Of a DNA stretch of 64,000 nt, positions 1-7,961 are shown one piece after another (within the stretch, counting starts at the first letter, position 1; the number at the start of each line of letters is the position of its first letter). Source of the DNA: Anaerolineae bacterium (lineage in GTDB: Bacteria; Chloroflexota; Anaerolineae; Aggregatilineales; Phototrophicaceae); contig JAJEBY010000016.1 in the NCBI GenBank assembly GCA_022822305.1, positions 310,001-374,000 of the forward strand, read 5' to 3'. Under the pieces are notes generated by a model that ran no database searches, was not told the origin of the DNA, and saw only the letters and a program-made list of their open reading frames with translations. The translations under genes and the position numbers were made by a program.

Positions 1-892
1 GAACGGCCACGGCGAAATAGAGCGCCAATGTGACCATGCAAGCGGCGATGGCATTGGTCGTGCCGTAGTGAGCCTTTTGAATGGCCAAGGGCGCGGCGGC
101 ATACAGGATCGCGGCGGCCAAACCGACCCAGCGGCTGTGCATCCGCCGACCCAGGGCGAAGATCAGCAGAATCGTTATCAAGTCGAAAATCATCGACAGC
201 CCGCGCCAAACCAAATGACCGCCTTGCCAATCGAAAAAGGGAAGTCCGGCATAGACGGCGTCTTGAACCAATTGACTGCCGACATGCGCCAAGAATAGCG
301 GGAAAGTTCCATATACATAAAAGCCGTGCCCGGCCTGATGCGGATTCAAGGGAGAACAGCGAGCATCGAAATAACCGCCGCTGCCGCCGGCATCGGGATA
401 CAAGTGATTGCAGCGGAGCGATTGCAATTGTTGCGATTCGAGCACATCCAGGACACGGACGCCGGCGCTATTGATTGCCTCGCGATCGCTCAAGACGACG
501 ACATCAATTTGACCCGTTTGCAGCGCAACTGCCGCTATCCGATTGTCTTCGGCTTCAACGCGCTGATGTTCCGGCGCGATCCAGCGCGCCACATCCGCGG
601 AAAACGAATCTTGCGCTGCTCCGACCCGCAGGTCAGGATCAGACGCGATATCTCCCGCGTTGGAGAATCGGTCATCGCCCTCGCGGACAAGGAGCAGCTG
701 CCGCGGGAAATTGGTCTCGTCGTTGGTGTATTCATTGGCGCCGCCGACCGCCGGCAGCAGCAGGGCGGTGAGGAAGCGCTCATCGGGATGCGAATACGAG
801 AAATCGTCCCAATTCTGCCCGGTCAAGCGCAAGACGGCGGCAAAGGCCAGGATCAGCGTAAGCAGCAGCGCAGTCAAAGCTCTGGATTTCAT
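1..892 (-). CDS. GT-C family (PMT/ArnT-like) membrane glycosyltransferase, cut by the window start
   Basis: The reading frame opens with ATG at 890-892 and runs leftward without a stop to the window edge, so about 297 N-terminal residues are visible. It starts with a hydrophobic segment (residues about 5-22), followed by a short loop with WDDF and HPDERFL, the acidic-residue pattern expected in the first extracytoplasmic loop of lipid-phosphate-sugar-dependent GT-C enzymes. Residues about 55-190 form a soluble insertion, then membrane segments resume (LITILLIFALG, AAAILYAAAPLAIQKAHYG). The family transfers sugars from polyprenyl-phosphate donors on the outer face of the membrane. It is the first of several such enzymes here and lies upstream of the small paralogue at 987-1604 in the same orientation. 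The acceptor is unknown. No competing plus-strand frame gives a plausible protein. Confidence 0.85.
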   Translation of the reverse strand, partial: MKSRALTALLLTLILAFAAVLRLTGQNWDDFSYSHPDERFLTALLLPAVGGANEYTNDETNFPRQLLLVREGDDRFSNAGDIASDPDLRVGAAQDSFSADVARWIAPEHQRVEAEDNRIAAVALQTGQIDVVVLSDREAINSAGVRVLDVLESQQLQSLRCNHLYPDAGGSGGYFDARCSPLNPHQAGHGFYVYGTFPLFLAHVGSQLVQDAVYAGLPFFDWQGGHLVWRGLSMIFDLITILLIFALGRRMHSRWVGLAAAILYAAAPLAIQKAHYGTTNAIAACMVTLALYFAVAV

Positions 893-986
893 TGAATTAC
901 GCCTCGTACACTATTACTCTGCGTCGGCTGCGATTCGGCGCCGGCTTGTCTCGTCATTCGGGAGACCCGTTGCCTTTCGTGTCTGG

Positions 987-1604
987 TCATCCGAATTCGT
1001 TTAGGAACATGCTTACGCTCGCTTCGCCCAAAGCCGGGACGCGGTAGAGATTATACGCCGTGCCGTCGTAAGCGGTTACCGCCAATTCGCGACCGATCGG
1101 AAACCGGGTCTTGAGCGTCGGCGCAATTTCCTCGACGTCGGGATTGAAGATGAATAGCAGGTCGCGATCCGCCCGGAAACGGTAGGGTCCGATTTTGGTG
1201 ATCGCCGAACGGATGTATCCGGGCACGTCAAGCAGTCGTTTGATGAGCTCAGCCAGCAGCCAAATGGCGATCGCGAGCAAGAGAAAGGGCGCGCCAAGCG
1301 CGAGCTCGTCGCCGTCGGGAGTTGAACGGTTGCCCGCGCCGCGCAGAATAGTGTTGCCGCGCAGCCCAAGGGACACGGCAATTCCAAACAGGAGCAGCTG
1401 TATTCTGGGCAAGTTGAACAGACGCAGAGGCAGCGGCAGATTCTGTATCGCGCGGCGATCCGGGCTCGAGTCGATAACGATTGAGGATGCTCGGTCGGGA
1501 TCCGCCAAAAGTGATTTCCAGGACTTCCTGTTCCTGGCAGGTCGCTTGGCAAACAGCAGGATCAATTGCAAGAGCGTAAGGTCTTCAATCGCGCGGTGTT
1601 CCAT
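987..1604 (-). CDS. Internally deleted paralogue of the neighbouring GT-C glycosyltransferase (205 aa)
   Basis: This 205-residue frame aligns by eye in three blocks to the 919-residue enzyme at 1703-4462. Residues about 12-39 match its residues about 54-80. Residues about 65-128 (ending APFLLLAIAIWLLAELI) match its first two membrane segments (APYLLLAFVVWLGAELI). Residues about 138-205 (RADRDLLFIFN, YRVPALGEA) match its C-terminus (APDRDLLFFVN, YRVPALGEA). Roughly 670 central residues, including the putative catalytic loop, are absent. It therefore cannot be an active GT-C enzyme, yet the frame stays open and the two membrane segments and the terminal domain are conserved. It may be a decaying duplicate or a mini-protein that interacts with the full-length enzyme. 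It follows the full-length gene by about 100 bases on the same strand. Confidence 0.7.
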   Translation of the reverse strand: MEHRAIEDLTLLQLILLFAKRPARNRKSWKSLLADPDRASSIVIDSSPDRRAIQNLPLPLRLFNLPRIQLLLFGIAVSLGLRGNTILRGAGNRSTPDGDELALGAPFLLLAIAIWLLAELIKRLLDVPGYIRSAITKIGPYRFRADRDLLFIFNPDVEEIAPTLKTRFPIGRELAVTAYDGTAYNLYRVPALGEASVSMFLNEFG

Positions 1605-1702
1605 TGCTGTTCGGAGTCTGCCCCCTGTTGTGGCAAACGCTTCAGTCGATACATTGCTTGCGCATGCGCGCTGCGACCGACGCGCAATGCAGGCGCATCA
1701 GA

Positions 1703-4462
1703 TCAGCGCGCGCTGAAGAACTCGTCCCAACCTGCTTCTCCCAGCGCGGGCACACGATACAAAAAGAACTGATCCTCTGGATGATAAGACTGGATGAGTG
1801 TTTGTCGTCCTTCCGGGAACATTTCACGCAGCTGTCCCAAAGATGCTTGGTCGCGCGCATTGACGAAGAACAGCAAATCGCGATCGGGCGCCAGTTGCAG
1901 ATCATCTCCGCGCCGCCGGGCATCCGCCAGTTTCTGCGGCAGCCATTCGATGGGCGCGCCGTCATTCGGCCAGAGTGGGTAACCGGCCACGATTCCCAGC
2001 GCGCGATAATCCCACCAGAAAGGGAAGCCGACGGAGAAGGCATTGCCCGGGGCGCCATCGCTTTCGATGAAGCCGCGCAGGATCGAGCCTGCTTCGCTAT
2101 GCGGAAATGAGGGCCCGATATAGGCCGGGGCGTAGCGGTCGAAGTAGGTCTCCGCATTACGTCCATTGGCCAGCAGGATGATGCCCGCGCATAATGCCAG
2201 GGCCAGTATCTTGCCGGCCCGACCGGGAAAACAGTGCAGCAGCTTTCGGGCGATAATCGCGATGGGCAGAGCAGCAACGAGATAAACAACCGGCGCGGCG
2301 CCCAATGCGCGAGAATTGCTGGGATTGGCTTCCGGGTGGGCCAGGGACAGAATCGTCGGCATCAGCATTATCAACAGGACCAGCGGGACTAACCAGATGA
2401 CCGGGTCGCGCGATTTGAGCATTAGCGCCAGCCAGGCGGCCGCGCCCAATATCAGGAATGCGCCGGTGAAGATGTCCAGCATCGGATATCCCGGCGCGCC
2501 GTTGAACCAACCGATGTCGCCTTTCCAATTGAACATCAGCAGGGCGTTGCGCACGTTTTTCATGAATACCGAGACATTGGATCGCAGCGCCGCCTCCGCT
2601 TGTTCTGGCGTGGCGAAGGCCATTTCATCACCCAGGATGCGCGTCGTTGTCCGCATCCAAAAGTGGTTGGGGAATTCGATTGAATAGTGCAGCATGGGCA
2701 GAAACACCATCAGCGAGACGAATACCAGAATCGCGAGATGGACAAGATAACGCAGTCGTTCCCGCCAGGTGATCCTGCGCGCGACAACTGCCACCAGCAC
2801 GCCAACGACCACAACCACCGGCAGCATCCGCACTGCCTGGTACATATACAGTCCGAACCCGAGAATGAGTCCGACTTTGACGAAATCACCGCGCCGATTG
2901 TGGCGCATCGCCCGCGCCAGATAGATCAACAGCAGCGCCGTGACCAACGGAGTGAACGGGATTCGCAGTCCCTGTCGACCAATGATGACGTGCCAGTAAC
3001 TCACCGCGACCAGGCCTGTCAGCAGCAGCGCGGTCACCTGATTGAGTTTCTTGCGTTTGTCGCCCAGCAACTCCAATCCCATCCATAACAGGGCGGGCAA
3101 CGTCAGCAAACTCTCGAGGGCGGAAAGCGCCTTGAGCGAAAAGAAGTCGAAGCCCAGACCGGGCAGATTGGACAGCGCGGCCAGCAGGTACATTTGTAGC
3201 GGCTCTCGTCCGCCGTTGTTCGGGAAAAATATCTTGTATTCGCCGCTGTAGACGCGATAGGCATCCTGAATCTTTTCGACATGGTCGCTGGTCATCTCGG
3301 GCGGAACGTTTCGGAGGTCCGTGAAGCGGAAACTGGCGCCGAGTATCATAATTGAGACAATCGCGATGATCGTCCAACGGCCGCCACGCCAGCGCATGCG
3401 GCGCCAGCCGTCAATCTTCTCGCTGATCCATTCCAGCAAATTCCAATCGCCCGGCGCAAAGACTATCCCCCATAAGAGTGAAGAGATGATCCAGAGGATG
3501 ATGAATCGGGGCGGTATATGATTGCCGCTCGTGTTCAGCCAGAGCAAGAGGCTGCTGATGACTAACGCGACGATCAAGATGAGACGCCAGCGATCAATCT
3601 GAGAACCGAACCACTTAAATGGATTGAATTCGCCGGCCGGCTCGACGGGCGGCTGCATTGTCTGATCAGCATTCGCAGGCGGGGTCGGGTCGATCGCGCG
3701 CGTCCGGGCTCGCCAAGCGATAAACTCGATCAGATACCAGATGACAATCGCGGCCGACAACCGTCCCAGCGCTTGCTGCAAAAGTGCCAAAGAGTGTTCC
3801 GGGGACGCGACCATCGAGGCTGACATGGCGTTAGCGGCGGTCAAGCCCACGATTAGCGGAACTACTCGCGCGATCCAGCGCGCTCGCGATACGGCGTCCA
3901 GCGCATGCCAGCGCTCGCGCAAGTCTCGATGATGACCGATAAGCTCGGCCCCGAGCCAGACTACGAACGCCAGCAACAAATAGGGCGCTCCCCGGTCAAG
4001 CGTGTTTTCTGCGGTTCGGGCGATGCCGTCCGCGCCTAAAAGCGCGTTCGTCCCGATGATGGCGAGCGCGAAGGCAAGGCCAAATGCTGACAGCTGGAGA
4101 TGATCGATGGTAATTGCTTGTCGAACGAAATCCGACGATTTCGCGGCAGTTTGGTTCCCTGTGACGATACGTGGAAGGGAAGCGAGGCGTATCCCGCTAT
4201 CGCCAGGTTCCTGCCCGGTTTGTTCGCTCTCCAGCAAGGGCTTCAGGCTCCGCCATGTGGCTTTGGGCGAGGCGACCAGCCGACTCAAGGCATCAAAGAC
4301 AGTTGGCTCGACCGCTTGTCCGGCGACGCTTTCGCCGCTGTCGGGCGCAGCTTGAAGCGGTGATTCTCCGGATTCCGGGGATGTAATGGCTTGCTTGGGA
4401 GACTCGTCGCTTGAGACGGCGTCTGAATCAGCAATTCCCTTCGAATCATCCCTGTCCGCCAC
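1703..4462 (-). CDS. Large GT-C (PMT/ArnT-like) membrane glycosyltransferase, 919 aa
   Basis: The start is GTG, with a GAGAGGG ribosome-binding site about seven bases upstream. An acidic, low-complexity cytoplasmic N-terminus (residues about 1-110) precedes two membrane segments and a linker. A GT-C-like module then follows, with PPEMTSDH and NNGGREPLQ in an early extracytoplasmic loop and about ten further membrane helices. The C-terminal soluble tail ends in LYRVPALGEA, shared with the small paralogue next door. GT39/PMT-type enzymes use polyprenyl-phosphate sugars to glycosylate lipids, proteins or polysaccharides on the outer face. The length is well above the usual 500-700 residues because of the N-terminal extension. 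Downstream on the transcript comes the deleted paralogue; upstream come GT4 and UPF0104 genes, which suggests one envelope-glycan operon. The precise substrate cannot be told. Confidence 0.82.
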   Translation of the reverse strand: MADRDDSKGIADSDAVSSDESPKQAITSPESGESPLQAAPDSGESVAGQAVEPTVFDALSRLVASPKATWRSLKPLLESEQTGQEPGDSGIRLASLPRIVTGNQTAAKSSDFVRQAITIDHLQLSAFGLAFALAIIGTNALLGADGIARTAENTLDRGAPYLLLAFVVWLGAELIGHHRDLRERWHALDAVSRARWIARVVPLIVGLTAANAMSASMVASPEHSLALLQQALGRLSAAIVIWYLIEFIAWRARTRAIDPTPPANADQTMQPPVEPAGEFNPFKWFGSQIDRWRLILIVALVISSLLLWLNTSGNHIPPRFIILWIISSLLWGIVFAPGDWNLLEWISEKIDGWRRMRWRGGRWTIIAIVSIMILGASFRFTDLRNVPPEMTSDHVEKIQDAYRVYSGEYKIFFPNNGGREPLQMYLLAALSNLPGLGFDFFSLKALSALESLLTLPALLWMGLELLGDKRKKLNQVTALLLTGLVAVSYWHVIIGRQGLRIPFTPLVTALLLIYLARAMRHNRRGDFVKVGLILGFGLYMYQAVRMLPVVVVVGVLVAVVARRITWRERLRYLVHLAILVFVSLMVFLPMLHYSIEFPNHFWMRTTTRILGDEMAFATPEQAEAALRSNVSVFMKNVRNALLMFNWKGDIGWFNGAPGYPMLDIFTGAFLILGAAAWLALMLKSRDPVIWLVPLVLLIMLMPTILSLAHPEANPSNSRALGAAPVVYLVAALPIAIIARKLLHCFPGRAGKILALALCAGIILLANGRNAETYFDRYAPAYIGPSFPHSEAGSILRGFIESDGAPGNAFSVGFPFWWDYRALGIVAGYPLWPNDGAPIEWLPQKLADARRRGDDLQLAPDRDLLFFVNARDQASLGQLREMFPEGRQTLIQSYHPEDQFFLYRVPALGEAGWDEFFSAR

Positions 4463-4521
4463 CGGCTAGCCCTCTCGCAGATTGGTTAGCGCAAGCGATT
4501 GCAATCGTGTTCACGATGCAA

Positions 4522-5694
4522 TTATCGCGCATATTGGCGAAATATGGCTTCGTATTGATTGACAGTTTGCTCAAACGAAAAACAACTGCGTATGTAATCT
4601 CTAGATTTGACAAACTGCCGGCGATTGTCCAACAGATCTACAGCGGCCTCGCCGATCGCGCGCCAGTCTCCCGATGTCGCCAGCTTCCCCATGCCGGTGA
4701 CATTGACGGGTACCCTGCCGCCGTAGATGTCGGTCATGACCACCGGTGTGCCGCAGAGCATGGATTCAACTTGCGTCAAGCCGAAACACTCGTTGTTGCT
4801 CGGCATCACCAGGATATCGCAGGCGGCATAATAGTTGGCTAATGCTTGCCGATCTCGAATCAGTCCCAGAAAGATCAGTTGGGACTTGAACGACTCCACC
4901 AGCGCCTGATGCTTGCGCCAGGTCGATTCGTAGTTGACATGGTCTTCTCCGGCGAAAACGACGATAGTATCCGGGTACTTGCGATTAATGATTTCCAGCG
5001 ATTTGATCAGCAGATCTGGTCGCTTCTCGTGGACAAAGCGCCCGGCGAATCCAATGATCGGTCCGCTGCCGTTCCGCCACTGGCGCCGCAATTTGTCGGT
5101 GTCGTCCGCATGCGGCTCTGGAATGGAGATCGGCGGGTAGATCGCCGTCACCTTGTCTCGAAAAGGTCGAAGATAATAGGAATTCTCGCGATAATCCTCG
5201 CTGTATCCAATGATTCGAGGCGCCCGTCTGGCCATGAATGCGTACATCCAATACATCAATTTGACGATGACTTTGTTGACCATGCCATCGGGAAGAAACA
5301 GGTCGCCATGATGGGTAGGCACGACCTTGACGCCGGCCGCGCTTGACATCAGGCTGACCAGCGCAGTCTCGAGCATCGGCGTGTGGATGCTGACGATGTC
5401 GTGTTGGCGCATCAATCGCAACAGACGCCAGGGATACGCGGGCATAATCATGCCGCGGCTGAGGCGAATCGGCGCCCACAGTCGCACGATCCGCACGCCA
5501 TTGTGGATTACCGGCTTGCGCGGCAAGTCGCGACTGTGACGAGACGCCAAAACGGTTACTTCGTGTCCGCGTCGCGCCAATTCTTCCGCCACCAGCTGCG
5601 CATGATAGGTTAGGCCGGTCGGGTGAGGATAATAATAGAGAAGCGAAAACAGGATCTTTAGACGCCGCGCATGGTCATTTTTTTGAGCTGTCAT
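4522..5694 (-). CDS. Family 4 glycosyltransferase (GT4)
   Basis: This 390-residue GT-B fold enzyme has the normal GT4 length. The N-terminal acceptor domain carries YPHPTGLTYHAQLVAEEL, the usual glycine-containing loop near the start. The C-terminal nucleotide-sugar domain has GFAGRFVHEKRPDLLI and the E-x7-E-like region SNNECFGLTQVESMLCGTPVV, both diagnostic of GT4 retaining transferases such as the PimB/WcaI groups. It is predicted to act on the cytoplasmic face, adding a sugar to a lipid or nascent glycan. The ATG start overlaps the end of the UPF0104 gene by 20 bases, so the two are translationally coupled. Sugar and acceptor are not readable from sequence. Confidence 0.92.
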   Translation of the reverse strand: MTAQKNDHARRLKILFSLLYYYPHPTGLTYHAQLVAEELARRGHEVTVLASRHSRDLPRKPVIHNGVRIVRLWAPIRLSRGMIMPAYPWRLLRLMRQHDIVSIHTPMLETALVSLMSSAAGVKVVPTHHGDLFLPDGMVNKVIVKLMYWMYAFMARRAPRIIGYSEDYRENSYYLRPFRDKVTAIYPPISIPEPHADDTDKLRRQWRNGSGPIIGFAGRFVHEKRPDLLIKSLEIINRKYPDTIVVFAGEDHVNYESTWRKHQALVESFKSQLIFLGLIRDRQALANYYAACDILVMPSNNECFGLTQVESMLCGTPVVMTDIYGGRVPVNVTGMGKLATSGDWRAIGEAAVDLLDNRRQFVKSRDYIRSCFSFEQTVNQYEAIFRQYAR

Positions 5695-6721
5695 CGAGCT
5701 GCGTTTGCCCAGCTGGTTGTTTCAGCTGTTCGACCTGTGCGCGCAGGTTACCCAACGAAATCCCCTCGTGCAGCAATCCCACAAAACCTGTCAAGGAATT
5801 GACGACCACGTTCAGAGCATGGACAGCGACCGCATAAGCCGCGACTTTGTCCAACTGATCGTACCCGAGGACGGTGAACGCTGAAATAATAGATAATTCG
5901 TAGGTGCCTATATTACCCGGAACCACTGGTATGGCAATAGCAAAGGCCGCAAAAACAATTGACAAGAGTATGGGAATCCAGTCGCCAACCTCAAAAAAAG
6001 CGAGCATTAGAGCGTAATTGGTCAAGACTGAAAACAGCCAGCTAAGCGCTGTCCAGAACAAGGCTGACAATAGCGATGCGCCATCCAAAATCGGAGACAG
6101 GCCGGCAAGAAAGGCGTCGGCATGACGTTGCAGGGAGATACGTGTCAAAAGCTTCGATCGAGCTTGCAGGATTCCAATTGCTCGGCCAACCGGCTCGCGC
6201 TGCCTGCCCAGGAATATCAACAGCGCGAAGCCCGCGACGGAAGCCGCCCCGCCGATGAGTCCCGCGCGTTGCGTCTCCAGCGGGACGGGCGCAACGGCAA
6301 TCGTGATCATCAGCAGAACGACAACGGCCAATACATCCAGCAAGCGCTCCACGACGATCGTGCTGCCGGAATGCATGGCGGGAATCTTGCGATTGGCGCG
6401 CGAGGTGAGGAAGATCCGGCCCAATTCACCGATGCGCAGCGGCAAGAGACCGTTGACCAGATAGGCGATATTCATGATATGAAAGGCGCGCCGCAAGGGC
6501 AGCTGACGGGAGAGCAAGACGCGCCATCGCTGCGCTCTCGTCCCCAATCCCAAGAGAAACGCCACGACGCTCGGCAGCAGATAGCGATAGTCCGCCGCTA
6601 TCAACACCGCGGCGAACTCCGCCAGATCTATCCAAGACAGGATGACAAACCCGGCGCCAAGCCCGATCAGCAGACCCAGGATGCTGGTGATTCGTTTTCG
6701 ATTCCGTTTCAAGACGGGCAT
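5675..6721 (-). CDS. UPF0104/LPG-synthase-type membrane protein (flippase-like domain)
   Basis: This is a 348-residue integral membrane protein with about eight hydrophobic segments. Family signatures include LPLRIGELGRIFLTSRANRK, GSTIVVERLLDVLAVVV and IPVVPGNIGTYELSIISAF, typical of the AglD/YbhN/MprF-like UPF0104 group. Members are found beside GT4 and GT-C glycosyltransferases, and lipid flipping or lipid modification has been proposed for them. It heads the minus-strand glycan block and overlaps the GT4 gene. About 220 bases separate its start from the divergent tRNA-Gly promoter; no clear minus-strand promoter was recognised there. The exact role remains unassigned. Confidence 0.88.
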   Translation of the reverse strand: MPVLKRNRKRITSILGLLIGLGAGFVILSWIDLAEFAAVLIAADYRYLLPSVVAFLLGLGTRAQRWRVLLSRQLPLRRAFHIMNIAYLVNGLLPLRIGELGRIFLTSRANRKIPAMHSGSTIVVERLLDVLAVVVLLMITIAVAPVPLETQRAGLIGGAASVAGFALLIFLGRQREPVGRAIGILQARSKLLTRISLQRHADAFLAGLSPILDGASLLSALFWTALSWLFSVLTNYALMLAFFEVGDWIPILLSIVFAAFAIAIPVVPGNIGTYELSIISAFTVLGYDQLDKVAAYAVAVHALNVVVNSLTGFVGLLHEGISLGNLRAQVEQLKQPAGQTQLDDSSKK

Positions 6722-6941
6722 AGACCCTGCCGAATCGCCGATATATCAAGGTCGCTATTCGTTTCTGTAGATTTGAATCCGCCGCGTATCCCGGTCCCAA
6801 GGCGTTGCGTACGCGGACTGTGCGACCAGGCCCTATTAGACATTGATCCATCCAAGCTAGCAAGTCGGCGTACGGCGCGATGATTCGAGCCGCTGCGCGC
6901 GCTTATGGATACTTGCGCAGCCCGCAAGGCGCCGCCGTCGC

Positions 6942-6970
6942 TTGACACGCCAAGCCGCGCTTTCTATAAT
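6942..6970 (+). promoter_or_regulatory. Consensus sigma-70 promoter for tRNA-Gly
   Basis: A perfect TTGACA (6942-6947) and a perfect TATAAT (6965-6970) are separated by 17 bases. The tRNA-Gly 5' end lies 12 bases after the -10 box, as expected for a stable-RNA promoter with a very short leader. Confidence 0.93.
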
Positions 6971-6981
6971 ACATTGATATT

Positions 6982-7054
6982 GCGGGTGTAGCTCAGTTGG
7001 TAGAGCGCCTGCTTCCCAAGCAGAAGGTCACGGGTTCGAGTCCCGTTACCCGCT
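6982..7054 (+). tRNA. tRNA-Gly (anticodon CCC)
   Basis: This is a 73-base cloverleaf. The acceptor stem GCGGGTG pairs with the 3' strand at 7047-7053 and the discriminator is T. The D arm is GCTC-GAGC, the anticodon loop TTCCCAA gives anticodon CCC, and the T arm is ACGGG-TTCGAGT-CCCGT. The outermost anticodon-stem pair (C27-A43) is mismatched. The 3' CCA is not encoded, unlike in tRNA-Leu in this window. A consensus promoter precedes it and a short hairpin-T tract follows. Confidence 0.96.
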
Positions 7055-7062
7055 AGCGGATG

Positions 7063-7085
7063 CCCACGAACTGGTGGGTTTTTCC
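7063..7085 (+). terminator. Intrinsic terminator after tRNA-Gly
   Basis: A short hairpin, CCCAC-GAACTG-GTGGG, is followed directly by TTTTT, eight bases after the tRNA end. Confidence 0.7.
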
Positions 7086-7095
7086 GTGTCCGGCA

Positions 7096-7124
7096 TTGAC
7101 CGGACACTTGGCAGCGACTAGAAT
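7096..7124 (+). promoter_or_regulatory. Sigma-70 promoter for the L25 gene
   Basis: TTGACC (7096-7101) and TAGAAT (7119-7124) are spaced by 17 bases, placing the start of transcription near 7131 and leaving a leader of about 40 bases. The L25 gene has its own GGAGAG ribosome-binding site just before ATG 7173. Confidence 0.75.
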
Positions 7125-7172
7125 TGGCGGGCTTTTGCCGCCTCCAATGGGGTACTGAAGGAGAGAACTGGT

Positions 7173-7826
7173 ATGGCAGAGTTTGCGATAACTGCCGAAG
7201 TACGCAAGGTGATCGGGAAAAAGAATCGCGTGCTGCGGCGCGAGGGATTCGTCCCGGGCATAGTCTATGGACCGAGCAACGATCCGATTAGTGTGCAGTT
7301 TCCATATCGCGCGATTGAAACCGCGTTGATGCGGGCCGGTGGCACAAACCTAATTGATATCGAGGTTGACGGGGTGAAGTATCCTTCGCTCGCCCGTGAG
7401 GTACAACGTGATGTTGTGCGCGGCGATATCTTGCACGTCGATTTTCTCGCCGTTGATCCCAATCAGCGTATTCGCGTCGAAGTGCCGATCGTGATGGAAG
7501 GACTCAGCCCGGTTGTCGCCGCGCGCGAAGGCATCTTGATCGCGGGCAGAAGCTCGCTCACGCTGGAAGTTTATCCGACCGATATCCGTGATCGGATCGT
7601 AATCGACTTGTCGAAACTGACCGAGCTGGGGGCGGAAGTGCTGGTGGGTGATTTGGAGTTTGGCGAAAACGTCACCGTCCACAGCGATCCCAACGAGATG
7701 CTCGCCAAGATCGTTCAACCGGCCGCCGCTCGCGCCGCCGAATTGGATGAGCTTGATGGGATCGTCGGTGAAGAAGGCGAAGACGAAGAAGGCGACTCTG
7801 AAGAAGAGGAGACCGACGAGGAATAA
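7173..7826 (+). CDS. rplY: 50S ribosomal protein L25 / general stress protein Ctc type
   Basis: This 217-residue protein is of the long Ctc form. The N-terminal L25 domain (about 1-95) binds 5S rRNA in the large subunit and contains RKVIGKKNRVLRREGFVPGIVYGP near its start, with a V/HVDFL-type end. The TL5/Ctc C-terminal beta domain (about 96-185) has VPIVMEG and DLSKLTELGAEVLVGDL. The last ~30 residues are almost entirely Glu/Asp, a common acidic tail in this phylum. GGAGAG lies eight bases before ATG. It is a single-gene unit between the TTGACC/TAGAAT promoter and a strong terminator. Confidence 0.96.
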   Translation: MAEFAITAEVRKVIGKKNRVLRREGFVPGIVYGPSNDPISVQFPYRAIETALMRAGGTNLIDIEVDGVKYPSLAREVQRDVVRGDILHVDFLAVDPNQRIRVEVPIVMEGLSPVVAAREGILIAGRSSLTLEVYPTDIRDRIVIDLSKLTELGAEVLVGDLEFGENVTVHSDPNEMLAKIVQPAAARAAELDELDGIVGEEGEDEEGDSEEEETDEE

Positions 7827-7855
7827 GCTCATCGGTATCGTGGACAGAATTTTAA

Positions 7856-7886
7856 GAGGCGATCTCGACAACGGATCGCCTCTTTT
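7856..7886 (+). terminator. Intrinsic terminator after the L25 gene
   Basis: A nine-base perfect stem, GAGGCGATC (7856-7864) with GATCGCCTC (7874-7882), is followed by TTTT. It lies between convergent L25 and gyrA and is mainly oriented for L25. Confidence 0.9.
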
Positions 7887-7961
7887 GCTTTTTCGCGTTT
7901 TATCGCCGTGAGGCAATCAGGACAGTTTACTGCGTATCACTCGATTTCTACGCAGAAACTA

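Noticed and set aside
326..895. Long plus-strand frame near the window start
   Set aside because: It is the shadow of the minus-strand GT-C gene, whose translation shows membrane helices and GT-C motifs; the plus-strand product has no family features.
987..1604. Frameshifted end of the neighbouring GT-C gene
   Set aside because: The full-length gene has its own intact C-terminus at 1703, so this is a separate duplicate rather than its broken end.
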